Assembly: GCA_001788495.1 (NCBI GenBank)
Contig: MGCF01000132.1
Span: 38,378-91,180, forward strand
DNA from: Candidatus Rokubacteria bacterium RIFCSPLOWO2_02_FULL_73_56
GTDB lineage: Bacteria; Methylomirabilota; Methylomirabilia; Rokubacteriales; CSP1-6
Reading direction: 5' to 3'
DNA: 52,803 nt
A program made the translations under genes and the position numbers. Shown piece by piece: positions 26,781 to 33,908 of this stretch (position 1 is the stretch's first letter; each line of letters starts with the position of its first letter). The notes beneath the pieces were generated by a model. That model searched no databases and had not been told where the DNA came from. It was given only the letters and a program-made list of their open reading frames with translations.

Positions 26781-27260
26781 ATGGCCCCGCCGCGTCCACC
26801 GAAATCACGCCGCGCGCGGCCGAGCCCGACGCGCGCCGGCCGCCACGCGCGCGCGCCGCGCCCCGCGCCCGCCGAGCGGCGCCTCCTCGCGCTCGCGCGC
26901 GAGCTGGGCGCCCTCGCGCGGGACGCGCGGGGCGGCGCCGATCCGCTCCCCGGGGCGCTCGAGCGGCTCGCCGGGGCGTACGCGCCCGGCGCGCCGCTGG
27001 CCGGCGACCTCCGCCGCGCCTGGCTCGCGAGCCAGGGCGACAAGACCGCGGCGCTCGCGCTCGCCTGGGCGCGCGAGCAGCTGCGGCTGGCGCTCGAGGA
27101 GCTCGTCGCACGGCTGCCGCGGGAGGCCCGCCGGCGCGTGGACCTGCCGGCCGACGCGCTCGCCTGGCTGCTGCTGGCGGCGTGCGAGGCGATCGCGTGC
27201 GAGCCGCCCTCGGCCGCGGCCGATCGCACGCGCACGCTCCTCGAGCTCATCGGCCGCTGA
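26781..27260 (+). CDS. Hypothetical helical protein, TetR C-terminal-like
   Basis: The protein has 159 residues with a highly basic, Pro/Arg-rich N-terminus (about 1-30), then an all-helical region. Its end (LPADALAWLLLAACEAIACEPPSAAADRTRTLLELIGR) looks like the last two helices of a TetR-family ligand/dimer domain. No helix-turn-helix is recognisable, so it is either a degenerate regulator or an unrelated helical protein. It is divergent from the acyl-CoA dehydrogenase, a typical position for a local regulator, which makes the regulatory reading plausible but unproven. Confidence 0.55.
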   Translation: MAPPRPPKSRRARPSPTRAGRHARAPRPAPAERRLLALARELGALARDARGGADPLPGALERLAGAYAPGAPLAGDLRRAWLASQGDKTAALALAWAREQLRLALEELVARLPREARRRVDLPADALAWLLLAACEAIACEPPSAAADRTRTLLELIGR

Positions 27261-27347
27261 GTGGCGCGAGGCACGGCACGGGAAGCGCGGCGAGCCCCAC
27301 CGACGACGTCCGGCCGCCGACCGCGCGCCGGCGCCGAGGATCCCCGA

Positions 27348-27376
27348 TTGACGCCCCCGGGACCTCGGGGTAGAGT
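27348..27376 (+). promoter_or_regulatory. Promoter for the TPR gene
   Basis: TTGACG (27348-27353), a 17-bp spacer and TAGAGT (27371-27376) end 8 nt before the ATG at 27385. Transcription should begin at or within 2 nt of the start codon. Confidence 0.65.
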
Positions 27377-27384
27377 GCGCGGCG

Positions 27385-28119
27385 ATGCGGCCCGCCCTGC
27401 TCGCCCTCGTGCTCCTGGCGCTGCTGGCGCCGCCGGCGCGCGCGGAGTCGCCGCTGGACGCGGCGCGGGCCCTGGTCGCGCGCTACCACGAAGACCGCGC
27501 GGTCCTCGACCGGGCGCGCGACCTGCTCGAGGCGGCGCTCGCGCGCGACCGCCGGGTCGAAACGATGGTACTGCTCGCCTACGTCCAGTTCCTCTGGGGC
27601 GACGTCCGCGCGACGACCGAGGACGAGAAGCTCGCCGCCTACGGCCGCGGCCGCGAGCTCGGGCGGCGCGCGATCGAGCTGGCGCCGAAGAGCCACGACG
27701 CGCACCTCTGGTACGCGATCAACACCGGGCGCTGGGGCCAGACGAAGGGCGTCCTTCGCTCGCTGTTCCTGCTGCCCACCGTGCGCGAGGAGATCGACAT
27801 CCTCCTCGAGCTGAACCCGCGCTCCGTGCGCGCCCACGCCTTCGCCGGCAACGTCTTCCTGGAGGTGCCGCGCCTCTTCGGGGGCGACCGCGAGAAGGCC
27901 CAGGCGCACTTCAAGAAGGCGCTCGAGCTCGACCCCCACTTCAGCGTGGCGCGCGTGGACCTCGCGCGCCTGTACATCGCCGAGGGCCGCTGGGCCGACG
28001 CGCGCCGCGAGCTCGCGCGGGTCGTCGGCGAGCAGGCGCCGACGATCGTCGCCGACTGGACCGTCAAGGACCTGCCACGCGCCCGCACGCTGCTCGCGTC
28101 CATCGCCGACAAGACGTAG
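27385..28119 (+). CDS. Periplasmic tetratricopeptide-repeat protein
   Basis: The protein has 244 residues with a clear signal peptide (hydrophobic LLALVLLALLA, cleavage ARA-ES). The mature protein is a helical-repeat solenoid: LLEAALARDRRVETMVLLAYVQFL, AIELAPKSHDAHLWYAIN, LLELNPRSVRAHAFAGNVFLE, HFKKALELDPHFSVARVDLARLY. The pattern and the phrase HLWYAINTGRWGQTKG recall the TatT component family associated with TRAP transporters, but no TRAP genes are nearby. A role as a periplasmic protein-interaction scaffold is the safest statement. It is followed by the endonuclease III gene 11 nt later and is probably co-transcribed. Confidence 0.8.
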   Translation: MRPALLALVLLALLAPPARAESPLDAARALVARYHEDRAVLDRARDLLEAALARDRRVETMVLLAYVQFLWGDVRATTEDEKLAAYGRGRELGRRAIELAPKSHDAHLWYAINTGRWGQTKGVLRSLFLLPTVREEIDILLELNPRSVRAHAFAGNVFLEVPRLFGGDREKAQAHFKKALELDPHFSVARVDLARLYIAEGRWADARRELARVVGEQAPTIVADWTVKDLPRARTLLASIADKT

Positions 28120-28130
28120 CGATCGGCGAG

Positions 28131-28763
28131 GTGCTGCGCCGGCTCCGGCGCACGGCGCCGCGCTGGAACCCCACGGCGCTGGCCGTGATCGCCGAGGCGA
28201 CGCGCGACCCGTTCCGGGTTCTCGTCGCCTGCATCCTGTCCCTGCGCACGCAGGACACGACGACGGGCCCGGCGTCCGCGCGCCTGTTCGCCGCGGCGGA
28301 CACGCCCGCCGCGATGCTGCGCCTGACGCCCCGGACGATCGAGCGCCTCATCTACCCGGTCGGCTTCTACCGGACGAAGGCGCGCGTCATCCTCGGGCTC
28401 TGCCGCGACCTGCTGGGCCGCTGGGGCGGGCGGGTGCCCGACGAGATCGACGACCTGCTGACCCTCAAGGGCGTCGGCCGCAAGACCGCCAACCTGGTCG
28501 TCACGATGGGCTACGGCAAGCCGGGTATCTGCGTGGACACGCACGTCCACCGCATCTCCAACCGCCTGGGCTACGTGCGGACGAAGAACCCCGACGCGAC
28601 GGAGATGGCGCTCCGGGCCACGCTCCCGCGACGCCACTGGATCGGCTACAACGACCTGCTCGTCGCGTTCGGCCAGAACGTCTGCACCCCGATCTCGCCC
28701 CGCTGCTCGACGTGCCCGGTGCGCGGCCTCTGCCGTCGGGTCGGCGTCACGGCCTCCCGCTAG
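28131..28763 (+). CDS. nth: Endonuclease III (DNA glycosylase/AP lyase)
   Basis: This 210-residue base-excision-repair enzyme removes oxidised pyrimidines and cleaves AP sites. It has a helix-hairpin-helix with the catalytic lysine (LKGVGRKTANLV), the catalytic aspartate in CVDTHVHRISNRLG, and a C-terminal 4Fe-4S loop with the canonical spacing C-x6-C-x2-C-x5-C (CTPISPRCSTCPVRGLC). The start is a GTG at 28131, the first start after the upstream stop that preserves the N-terminal helix. Its TAG stop (28761-28763) coincides with the first three bases of a palindromic repeat element. Confidence 0.93.
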   Translation: MLRRLRRTAPRWNPTALAVIAEATRDPFRVLVACILSLRTQDTTTGPASARLFAAADTPAAMLRLTPRTIERLIYPVGFYRTKARVILGLCRDLLGRWGGRVPDEIDDLLTLKGVGRKTANLVVTMGYGKPGICVDTHVHRISNRLGYVRTKNPDATEMALRATLPRRHWIGYNDLLVAFGQNVCTPISPRCSTCPVRGLCRRVGVTASR

Positions 28764-28834
28764 CCCGCATGATTCGCGAACGGTCGGCGCGCGAGGCGGG
28801 CAGGTCGCGCCAGCGCCGTTCGTGAAACACGCGG
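28761..28834. repeat. Palindromic element, short copy (family P)
   Basis: It begins TAGCCCGCAT at the nth stop codon, continues with ATTCGCGAACGG, and folds back on CCGTTCGTGAA (28816-28826). Compared with the reverse complement of 41185-41314 it is the same element with about 55 central nucleotides removed: both contain GCGCGAGGCGGGCAGG and then TCGCGCCA-CGCCGTTCG. It lies directly before the larger inverted repeat at 28832. Confidence 0.75.
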
Positions 28835-29090
28835 ACGAGTGTTTCCGTTCTCGAAGTCATGTCGAGCCCGTCGCACGTGGAGTTCGGGCCGCCAGGCGCG
28901 GGCGGCAGGGGCCGACGGGACCACGCGGCACGCGTCCGCCTGGCCCGTGGCGCCGGGGCTCCATCCGGGCGCCCGGGGCCCGCCGCCCACGTGGCGGGAA
29001 CGGATCCCGTCGCCCCCTGCCGCCCGCGCCTGGCGGCCCGGTCGCGCGGCGACCGGTGACACGAACTCGTGGACGGACACACTAGTCCGG
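28832..29090. repeat. Large inverted repeat with 35-bp arms
   Basis: Arms 28886-28920 and 29005-29039 are reverse-complementary at 34 of 35 positions. Weaker symmetry extends outward to the ends, where CGGACGAGTGTTTCCGT (28832 on) mirrors CCGGACTAGTGTGTCCGT read from 29090. The 84-nt centre is G/C-rich with further short dyads. Reading frames crossing it on both strands are translations of the palindrome and show no protein features. It is sandwiched between two copies of palindrome family P. Confidence 0.7.
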
Positions 29091-29261
29091 ATCATTCATG
29101 AACGGCTGCCGAGGGAGCCGGACGGGTGGCGCCGGGTGCGGGCCCCGAGGACCGCAGCGGAAGGGCCCCACTGGGGGATATGTTCCGCGAGGACCGCAGG
29201 GGGCCGCACCCTGCGACAGGCCCCGTCCGCCTCGCACGACGGTCGTTCATGAATAATCCGG
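29087..29261. repeat. Palindromic element, long copy (family P)
   Basis: It is bounded by CCGGATCATTCATGAACG and its near inverse CGTTCATGAATAATCCGG. Internally it shares GCGAGGCGG, GGGCCTG, GGGTGCGG and GGCGCCACCCG blocks, in order, with the reverse complement of 41185-41314. The 28764-29293 interval between convergent nth and SRPBCC genes is thus filled almost entirely by three adjoining palindromes. Confidence 0.7.
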
Positions 29262-29293
29262 GCGAGTCACGGGCCTCCAGCCCGGCGCCGGCG

Positions 29294-29764
29294 TCAGCCG
29301 GCCGGTGACCCGACGGGACCGAGCAGCTCGCCGAGCCGCGCGGTCCGGTAGTCCCAGAGCGCGCGGACCCGGCGGCGGACGACGAGCGCGTGCGCCGTGC
29401 GGCCGAGCGGGCCGAGCGGCGGCCGGTAGGTGACGCGGTCCTCCACCCACGTGCCGCCCGCCTCCTCCAGGAAGCTGTGGCGGTGCTCCCAGCGCGCCCA
29501 CGGGCCGCGCACCTGCACGTCGACGAAGCGGTGCGGCGGGTCCCACTCGCGGATGAACGCGCGCCACGCGAGCGGCAGGCCGAGCCAGGACAGGCTGAGA
29601 TCGAGCACGGCGCCCGCCTCGAGCCGCGCGGGCGCCGAGACGACGGCGAGGCGGCAGGCGGGCGGGGCGAGCAGGACGAGGTTCCGCGGATCGGCGAAGA
29701 AGGCGAACACCTCGGCGCGCGCCCTGGCGAGCCACACGCGCGACTCGAGGATGTAATCGGCCAT
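29294..29764 (-). CDS. SRPBCC-fold ligand-binding protein
   Basis: This 156-residue START/polyketide-cyclase-like protein begins DYILESRVWLARARAEVFAFFADPRNLVLLAPP, the usual first strand and helices of the fold. It continues with WRAFIREWDPPHRFVDVQVRGPWARWEHRHSF and ends with a long C-terminal helix. Members bind hydrophobic ligands in a deep cavity; many of this subtype are annotated as cell-division-inhibitor-like or CoQ-binding domains, without proven roles. The start ATG overlaps the opposite-strand GTG region of the EamA gene, and their -10 boxes overlap (29778-29784). Confidence 0.82.
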   Translation of the reverse strand: MADYILESRVWLARARAEVFAFFADPRNLVLLAPPACRLAVVSAPARLEAGAVLDLSLSWLGLPLAWRAFIREWDPPHRFVDVQVRGPWARWEHRHSFLEEAGGTWVEDRVTYRPPLGPLGRTAHALVVRRRVRALWDYRTARLGELLGPVGSPAG

Positions 29765-29777
29765 GACGCGCGGGGCT

Positions 29778-29784
29778 TATGATA
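29778..29784. promoter_or_regulatory. Overlapping divergent -10 boxes
   Basis: The seven bases read TATGAT on the plus strand (29778-29783), 6 nt before the GTG at 29790, and TATCAT on the minus strand (29784-29779), 14 nt before the ATG at 29764. Both genes would have leaders of a few bases or none. Confidence 0.45.
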
Positions 29785-29789
29785 GGCGG

Positions 29790-30692
29790 GTGCCCGCGCC
29801 GAGTCAAACGCGCGCCTACCTCGCGCTGCTCGCGATCGTGGCGCTCTGGGGCAGCTATCCGGCGACGGCGAAGCTCGCGCTGCGCGACTTCTCGCCCTTC
29901 TTCCTCACCGCCGCCCGCTGCACGCTCGCCTCGAGCTTCCTCGTGATCCTCCTGCTCCGCGCCGGCGGCGAGGCGGCGCGCGTCCTGGAGGCGCGCACGC
30001 TCCGGGTCTTCCTGGTCCTGGGGCTCGCCGGCATCTGGGGCTCGACGCAGTTCACGTATGTCGCGCTCCACTACACGACGGCGGGCAACGCGGTGATCCT
30101 GCAGGCCGCGGCGCCGATCGTGGTCGCGCTGATGGCGCGCGGCTACCTCGGCGAGCGCCTGCGGCCCGTGCAGTGGCTCGGCGTGGGCGTCTCGGCCTTC
30201 GGCGTGCTCCTGGTCATCACGAGCGGCCGCCTCGCCGCGCTCCGCGTGGAGGAGCTACGCGCGGGCGACTTCCTCACGCTGGCGGCGCTCTGCGGCTGGT
30301 CGGTCTACACCGTCTACGGCAAGCGGGTGCTCGGCGAGCTCTCGCCGGCGCTCGCGACCACCGGGGCCTACGTCGCGGGCACGCTGCTCATCCTGCCGAC
30401 GACGCTCGTCACGGCGCCCTTCTACCCCGCCCCGCGGCTCGCCTCGCCGATCGGCTGGGCGGTCGTCGTCTACCAGGGGCTGCTCGGGGCGGTCGCGCAC
30501 ATCTGGTGGTATCGCGCGGTCCACGTCGTGGGGCCGAGCCGGTCGGCGGTGTTCATGAACTTCCAGCCGATCGTCGGGATCGCGCTCGCGGCGGTGCTGC
30601 TGGCCGAGCCGATCGGCGCCTGGCAGCTCGGCGGCACCGCGTGCGTGCTCGCCGGCGTCGCCCTCACGACGCAGGCCCGCGGCGGCCGGTAG
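29790..30692 (+). CDS. EamA-family (drug/metabolite) transporter
   Basis: The protein has 300 residues and ten predicted transmembrane helices arranged as two EamA repeats. The first starts YLALLAIVALWGSYPATAKLAL and the second LTLAALCGWSVYTVYGKRVL. Conserved family phrases are present, such as QAAAPIVVALMARGYLGERLRPVQWLGVGVSAFGVLL and SAVFMNFQPIVGIALAAVLLAEPI. Such permeases export metabolites or amino acids; the substrate is not predictable. The GTG at 29790 was chosen because an upstream ATG at 29763 would overlap the divergent gene and add a non-family leader. Confidence 0.88.
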   Translation: MPAPSQTRAYLALLAIVALWGSYPATAKLALRDFSPFFLTAARCTLASSFLVILLLRAGGEAARVLEARTLRVFLVLGLAGIWGSTQFTYVALHYTTAGNAVILQAAAPIVVALMARGYLGERLRPVQWLGVGVSAFGVLLVITSGRLAALRVEELRAGDFLTLAALCGWSVYTVYGKRVLGELSPALATTGAYVAGTLLILPTTLVTAPFYPAPRLASPIGWAVVVYQGLLGAVAHIWWYRAVHVVGPSRSAVFMNFQPIVGIALAAVLLAEPIGAWQLGGTACVLAGVALTTQARGGR

Positions 30693-30715
30693 CACGCGCC
30701 GCGCGCCGAGGGCGC

Positions 30716-31186
30716 CTAGCCGAGCTTCTTGACCTCCGCGAGGATCCTGTCCGGCTGCGGCAGCTCGCCCTTGCCGTAGCGCTCGACGAACCGCACCCTC
30801 CCGTCCCGGTCGAGGACGAAGGTGGCGCGGACGTTGGCGTTCCAGTCGGGCCAGTACACGCCGTAGTCCCGGGCGACGCTGCGGTGGACGTCGGACAGCA
30901 GCGGGTAGCGGCTGATGCCGACCGACTTGGCCCAGTTGTCGTGGCTGAAGGGGCTGTCCGTGCTGATACCCAGCACCTGGGTATTCGCCGCCTCGAAGTC
31001 GCTCACGCGCTTGTCGAAGGCGGGCATGCACGTGCTTCAGCCCGGGGTCCAGTCGAGCGGGTAAAACAGCAGGACGACGTTCTTGCCCCGATAGTCCCGG
31101 AGCGAGATCTCCTTGAGCCCGATCGTCTTCAGCGTGAAGTCGGGAGCGGCGTCCCCCACGTCGAGCGGCCTGGTGTCAGCGCTCAC
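30716..31186 (-). CDS. Selenocysteine-containing peroxiredoxin (UGA at catalytic position)
   Basis: The protein has 156 residues if the TGA at 31039-31037 is read as selenocysteine. The N-terminal part (PLDVGDAAPDFTLKTIGL, then NVVLLFYPLDWTPG) is typical AhpC/TSA-type peroxiredoxin. The next codon, where all relatives carry the peroxidatic cysteine, is TGA, and the protein continues in the same frame as STCMPAFDKRVSDFEAANTQVLGIS and FVLDRDGRVRFVERY to a TAG. No frameshift is needed. The resulting UxxC (Sec50, Cys53) also occurs in known PrxU selenoproteins. The GTG start has an AAGGGGG ribosome binding site and overlaps the UPF0282 stop. It reduces peroxides using a thiol donor. Last gene of the corA operon. 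Confidence 0.82.
31004..31039 (-). promoter_or_regulatory. UGA-Sec codon and candidate bacterial SECIS hairpin
   Basis: Immediately after the TGA (31039-31037), CACGTGC (31034-31028) can pair with GCGCGTG (31010-31004) to give a 7-bp stem with one G-U pair and a 17-nt loop. Bacterial SECIS elements lie directly downstream of the UGA within the coding region and bind SelB. This drawing was made by eye; loop size is larger than typical, so the exact fold is uncertain. Confidence 0.4.
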
Positions 31187-32106
31187 GAGTGTCCCCCTTT
31201 CGCGAATGTGCGCGGCGTGCGCGCGATCATAGCACGCCCGCCGCCGGCCTTCACCGGCGGCTTCCGCGTGGCCGCCCAGGCGCGGTCGCGCCGGCTCTCG
31301 AGCGCCGCGTCGGCGAGGCCGAGGTGACGGGCCGCGGTCACGACGCGCCCGGTCGCCCAGAGCCGCTCGAAGCGCGCCTCCCAGCGGGCGTCGCGGAGCG
31401 CGTGGTGGTCCAGGATCACGCGGCACCCGGTCGCGTCCACGATGCGCAGGAGGTTGTCGACGCCACGCTCGATCGCCGCGGCGCCGAGCTCCCGCTCGAT
31501 GTAGGAGGGGGGGCCCGACACGTAGAGGAGCGTCGGCCGCTCCCGGGCGAGGTACGCCGCGGCCACCGGCGAGATCGGCCCCTGCACGTCCGAGGCGAAG
31601 ACGAAGCGCTCGCGCGCGTCCTCGTCGACGACGGTGAGCACCAGCACCGCGCCGAGCGCGGTGCCGTCGGGGCCGTGGGGCAGCGGCGGCGAGACCCGCA
31701 GCTCGAAGCCCTCCCGCCGCCCGGTGAGGCCGTCGGCGCTCTCGACCCGGGCGACGGGCGCGAGCGCCTTCCAGAGCGCCCCCGCCCGCCGCGCCTGGAG
31801 CCCGCTCACGCGGCGCCGCGGGTCCTTCACGAGCACCCGGCGGCCCGCGTACGTCGCCGGATCGGAGCGGAAGTGGTCCTCGTGGTAGTGGCTCACGAAC
31901 ACGAGGGCGGCGCGCGTGGCCCAGGCGCTGATCCGGTCGTTGGCGCGCCGCAGCGCCTCCCACTCCTCCTCGGCCGGGGGCAGGCCGAACCGCGCGGGCG
32001 CGAGCGTCGCCCCCGGATCGATCAGGAGACCGGTCCCGCCCAGCTCGACGTACGTCGCCATCGACCGCACGCCGAGCGACTCGGCCGCGAGCGGAAGGAC
32101 CTTCAC
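31183..32106 (-). CDS. UPF0282-family metallo-beta-lactamase-fold protein
   Basis: The 307-residue protein begins MKVLPLAAESLGVRSMATYVE, followed by LLIDPGATLAPARFGLPPAEEEWEAL, which is the signature N-terminus of UPF0282, a family best known from archaea. The metal site is SHYHEDHF (HxHxDH type), with later FASDVQGP and ILDHHALRD providing further ligands. Biochemical function is not established; a hydrolase role is inferred from the fold only. Its TGA overlaps the GTG of the selenoprotein peroxiredoxin, and the SDR gene ends 4 nt upstream. Confidence 0.83.
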   Translation of the reverse strand: MKVLPLAAESLGVRSMATYVELGGTGLLIDPGATLAPARFGLPPAEEEWEALRRANDRISAWATRAALVFVSHYHEDHFRSDPATYAGRRVLVKDPRRRVSGLQARRAGALWKALAPVARVESADGLTGRREGFELRVSPPLPHGPDGTALGAVLVLTVVDEDARERFVFASDVQGPISPVAAAYLARERPTLLYVSGPPSYIERELGAAAIERGVDNLLRIVDATGCRVILDHHALRDARWEARFERLWATGRVVTAARHLGLADAALESRRDRAWAATRKPPVKAGGGRAMIARTPRTFAKGGHS

Positions 32107-32110
32107 GCGG

Positions 32111-32872
32111 TCAGATGCAGCGCCCGCCGTCCACTTCGACGCAGCTCCCGGTGATCATCGCCGCGTCGTCGGAGGCGAGGAAGACGGCGGCCCGCGCGAT
32201 GTCCTCCGGCTGGTTGAGGCGCCCCAGCGGCACCGTGGCCCTGTAGCGGGCCATGCCCTCGGCGTCGACCTCCGTCTTGCCCATGAAGGTCGGCAGCATC
32301 GGCGTCTCCGTCGCGACCGGCGCGATCGCGACGACCCGGACGCCGTGCGGCGCCGATTCGAGCGCCAGGCTCTTCGTGAGCGTCACGACCGCGCCCTTGG
32401 AGGCCGCGTAGGTCTGCCCGCCCGGGCGCGGGCGGATGGCGGCGGTGGAGGCGGTCACGAGGAACACGCCCCGCTTCTGCTGCTTCATCACCGCGAGCGC
32501 GTACTTGGCGCCGAGCCAGACCCCCTTGACGTTCACCGCGATGATGCGGTCGAACGTCGCCTCGTCCTGCGCCTCGATGGGCGTCGGGAACTGGGGCACG
32601 CCCGCGTTCGCGAAGAACACGTCGAGGCGGCCCCACGCGGCCAGGGCCTTCTCGACCAGCAGCTGGTTGTCCGCGGCCCGGCTGACGTCGGCCCGCACGG
32701 CCAGCGCCGTGCCGCCCGCCTTCTCGATCTGCTCGGTCACCGCCTTGGCCGCCGCCTCGTTGATGTCGGCCACGACGACCCGCGCGCCCTCCGCCGCCAT
32801 CGCGACCGCCGACGCCGCGCCGATGCCCGACCCCGCGCCCGTGATCACCGCCACCCTGCCCTCGAGTCTCAT
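32111..32872 (-). CDS. Short-chain dehydrogenase/reductase
   Basis: This 253-residue classical SDR has the cofactor motif TGAGSGIG (11-18), NAG (89-91), catalytic Asn114, Ser142 and the YAASK pair Tyr155/Lys159, plus the C-terminal GSCVEVDGGRCI. An aspartate after the second strand (VVVADINEA) favours NAD(H) over NADP(H). The substrate is unknown. It lies between the LLM oxidoreductase (16 nt upstream) and UPF0282, in a cluster that looks catabolic or detoxifying. Confidence 0.93.
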   Translation of the reverse strand: MRLEGRVAVITGAGSGIGAASAVAMAAEGARVVVADINEAAAKAVTEQIEKAGGTALAVRADVSRAADNQLLVEKALAAWGRLDVFFANAGVPQFPTPIEAQDEATFDRIIAVNVKGVWLGAKYALAVMKQQKRGVFLVTASTAAIRPRPGGQTYAASKGAVVTLTKSLALESAPHGVRVVAIAPVATETPMLPTFMGKTEVDAEGMARYRATVPLGRLNQPEDIARAAVFLASDDAAMITGSCVEVDGGRCI

Positions 32873-32888
32873 GGCTCGTCTCCCCGTG

Positions 32889-33908
32889 CTACAGCACCAG
32901 CTCGGCCATCGTCCGCGCCGCCAGCCGGTCGCCGGCGACCATCAGCGTGGTCACCCCGGAGGTCCGCCAGACGGCGAGCCGCTCGCGGATCCGCTCGCGC
33001 GGGCCGCAGAGCGCGACCTCGTCCACGAGCGCGTCCGGCACGGCGGCCTCCGCCTCCGCCTTGCGGCCGGCGAGGTAGAGATCCTGGATCGTCTTCGCGG
33101 CCTCCTCGTATCCGTAGCGGCGGGCGATGTCGGTGTAGAAGTTGCGGCCGCGCGCGCCCATGCCGCCGACGTAGAGCGCCAGCTTGGCCTTGACCGGCGC
33201 GCGGCACGCGGCCAGGTCGTCGCCGACCACCACCGCCACCATCGGCATGAGGTCGAAGCGCGCCGGCGCGCCGCCGCGGGCCCGGAAGCCCTCGTCGAGC
33301 CACGCGCGGAACATCGCCATGCGCGAGGCCGCGAAGAAGGTCGGGATCCAGCCGTCGGCGATCTCGGCGGCGAGCGCGATGTTCTTGGGGCCGACGGCGG
33401 CGAGGTAGATCGGGAGGTCCGCGCGGCCGTGCAGGATCGACTTGAGCGGCTTGCCCAGGCCGGTCGCGTCCGGGCCCGTGTACGGCACCTGGTAGTACTC
33501 GCCCCGGAACTCGAGCGCCTTCTCGCGCCGGAAGATGCGGCGCACGATCTCGACGTACTCGCGCGTGCGCGCGAGCGGCTTGCCGAACGGCTGTCCGTGC
33601 CAGCCCTCGACGACCTGCGGCCCCGACACGCCGAGCCCGAGGCGGAAGCGGCCGCCCGAGAGCGCGTCGAGCGTCATCGCGGTCATCGCGGTCGCCGCGG
33701 GCGTGCGCCCGCCCATCTGCATGATCCCGGTGCCGACGTGCAGGCGCTCGGTGCGCGCCGCGATCCAGGCCAGCGGCGTCACCGCGTCCGAGCCGTAGGA
33801 CTCGGCCGACCACACGGAGTCGTAGCCGAGGCGCTCGAGCTCGAGGACCTTGTCCATGTCGAGCGACATCCGCGCGCCGGAGTAGTTCAGCGTCAGTGCC
33901 AGCCGCAT
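32889..33908 (-). CDS. LLM-class (F420-dependent) oxidoreductase
   Basis: This 339-residue bacterial-luciferase-like TIM-barrel protein has the N-terminal [12 protein letters not shown], then [30 protein letters not shown] and the conserved [47 protein letters not shown]. The latter block is typical of F420-dependent members rather than FMN monooxygenases, though the cofactor must be inferred. The C-terminal [27 protein letters not shown] is also family-typical. It overlaps the end of the ATL gene by 16 nt. Confidence 0.88.
   Translation of the reverse strand: MRLALTLNYSGARMSLDMDKVLELERLGYDSVWSAESYGSDAVTPLAWIAARTERLHVGTGIMQMGGRTPAATAMTAMTLDALSGGRFRLGLGVSGPQVVEGWHGQPFGKPLARTREYVEIVRRIFRREKALEFRGEYYQVPYTGPDATGLGKPLKSILHGRADLPIYLAAVGPKNIALAAEIADGWIPTFFAASRMAMFRAWLDEGFRARGGAPARFDLMPMVAVVVGDDLAACRAPVKAKLALYVGGMGARGRNFYTDIARRYGYEEAAKTIQDLYLAGRKAEAEAAVPDALVDEVALCGPRERIRERLAVWRTSGVTTLMVAGDRLAARTMAELVL

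Noticed and set aside
28747-29252. Several 66-137 residue frames on both strands between nth and the SRPBCC gene
   Set aside because: They are translations of the inverted repeats (similar peptides appear on both strands) and lack starts with ribosome binding sites or any domain.
30716-31186. Reading the peroxiredoxin as two separate genes, a frameshift or a pseudogene
   Set aside because: Both halves are in the same frame and the only interruption is a single TGA at the catalytic codon; no other lesion is present.
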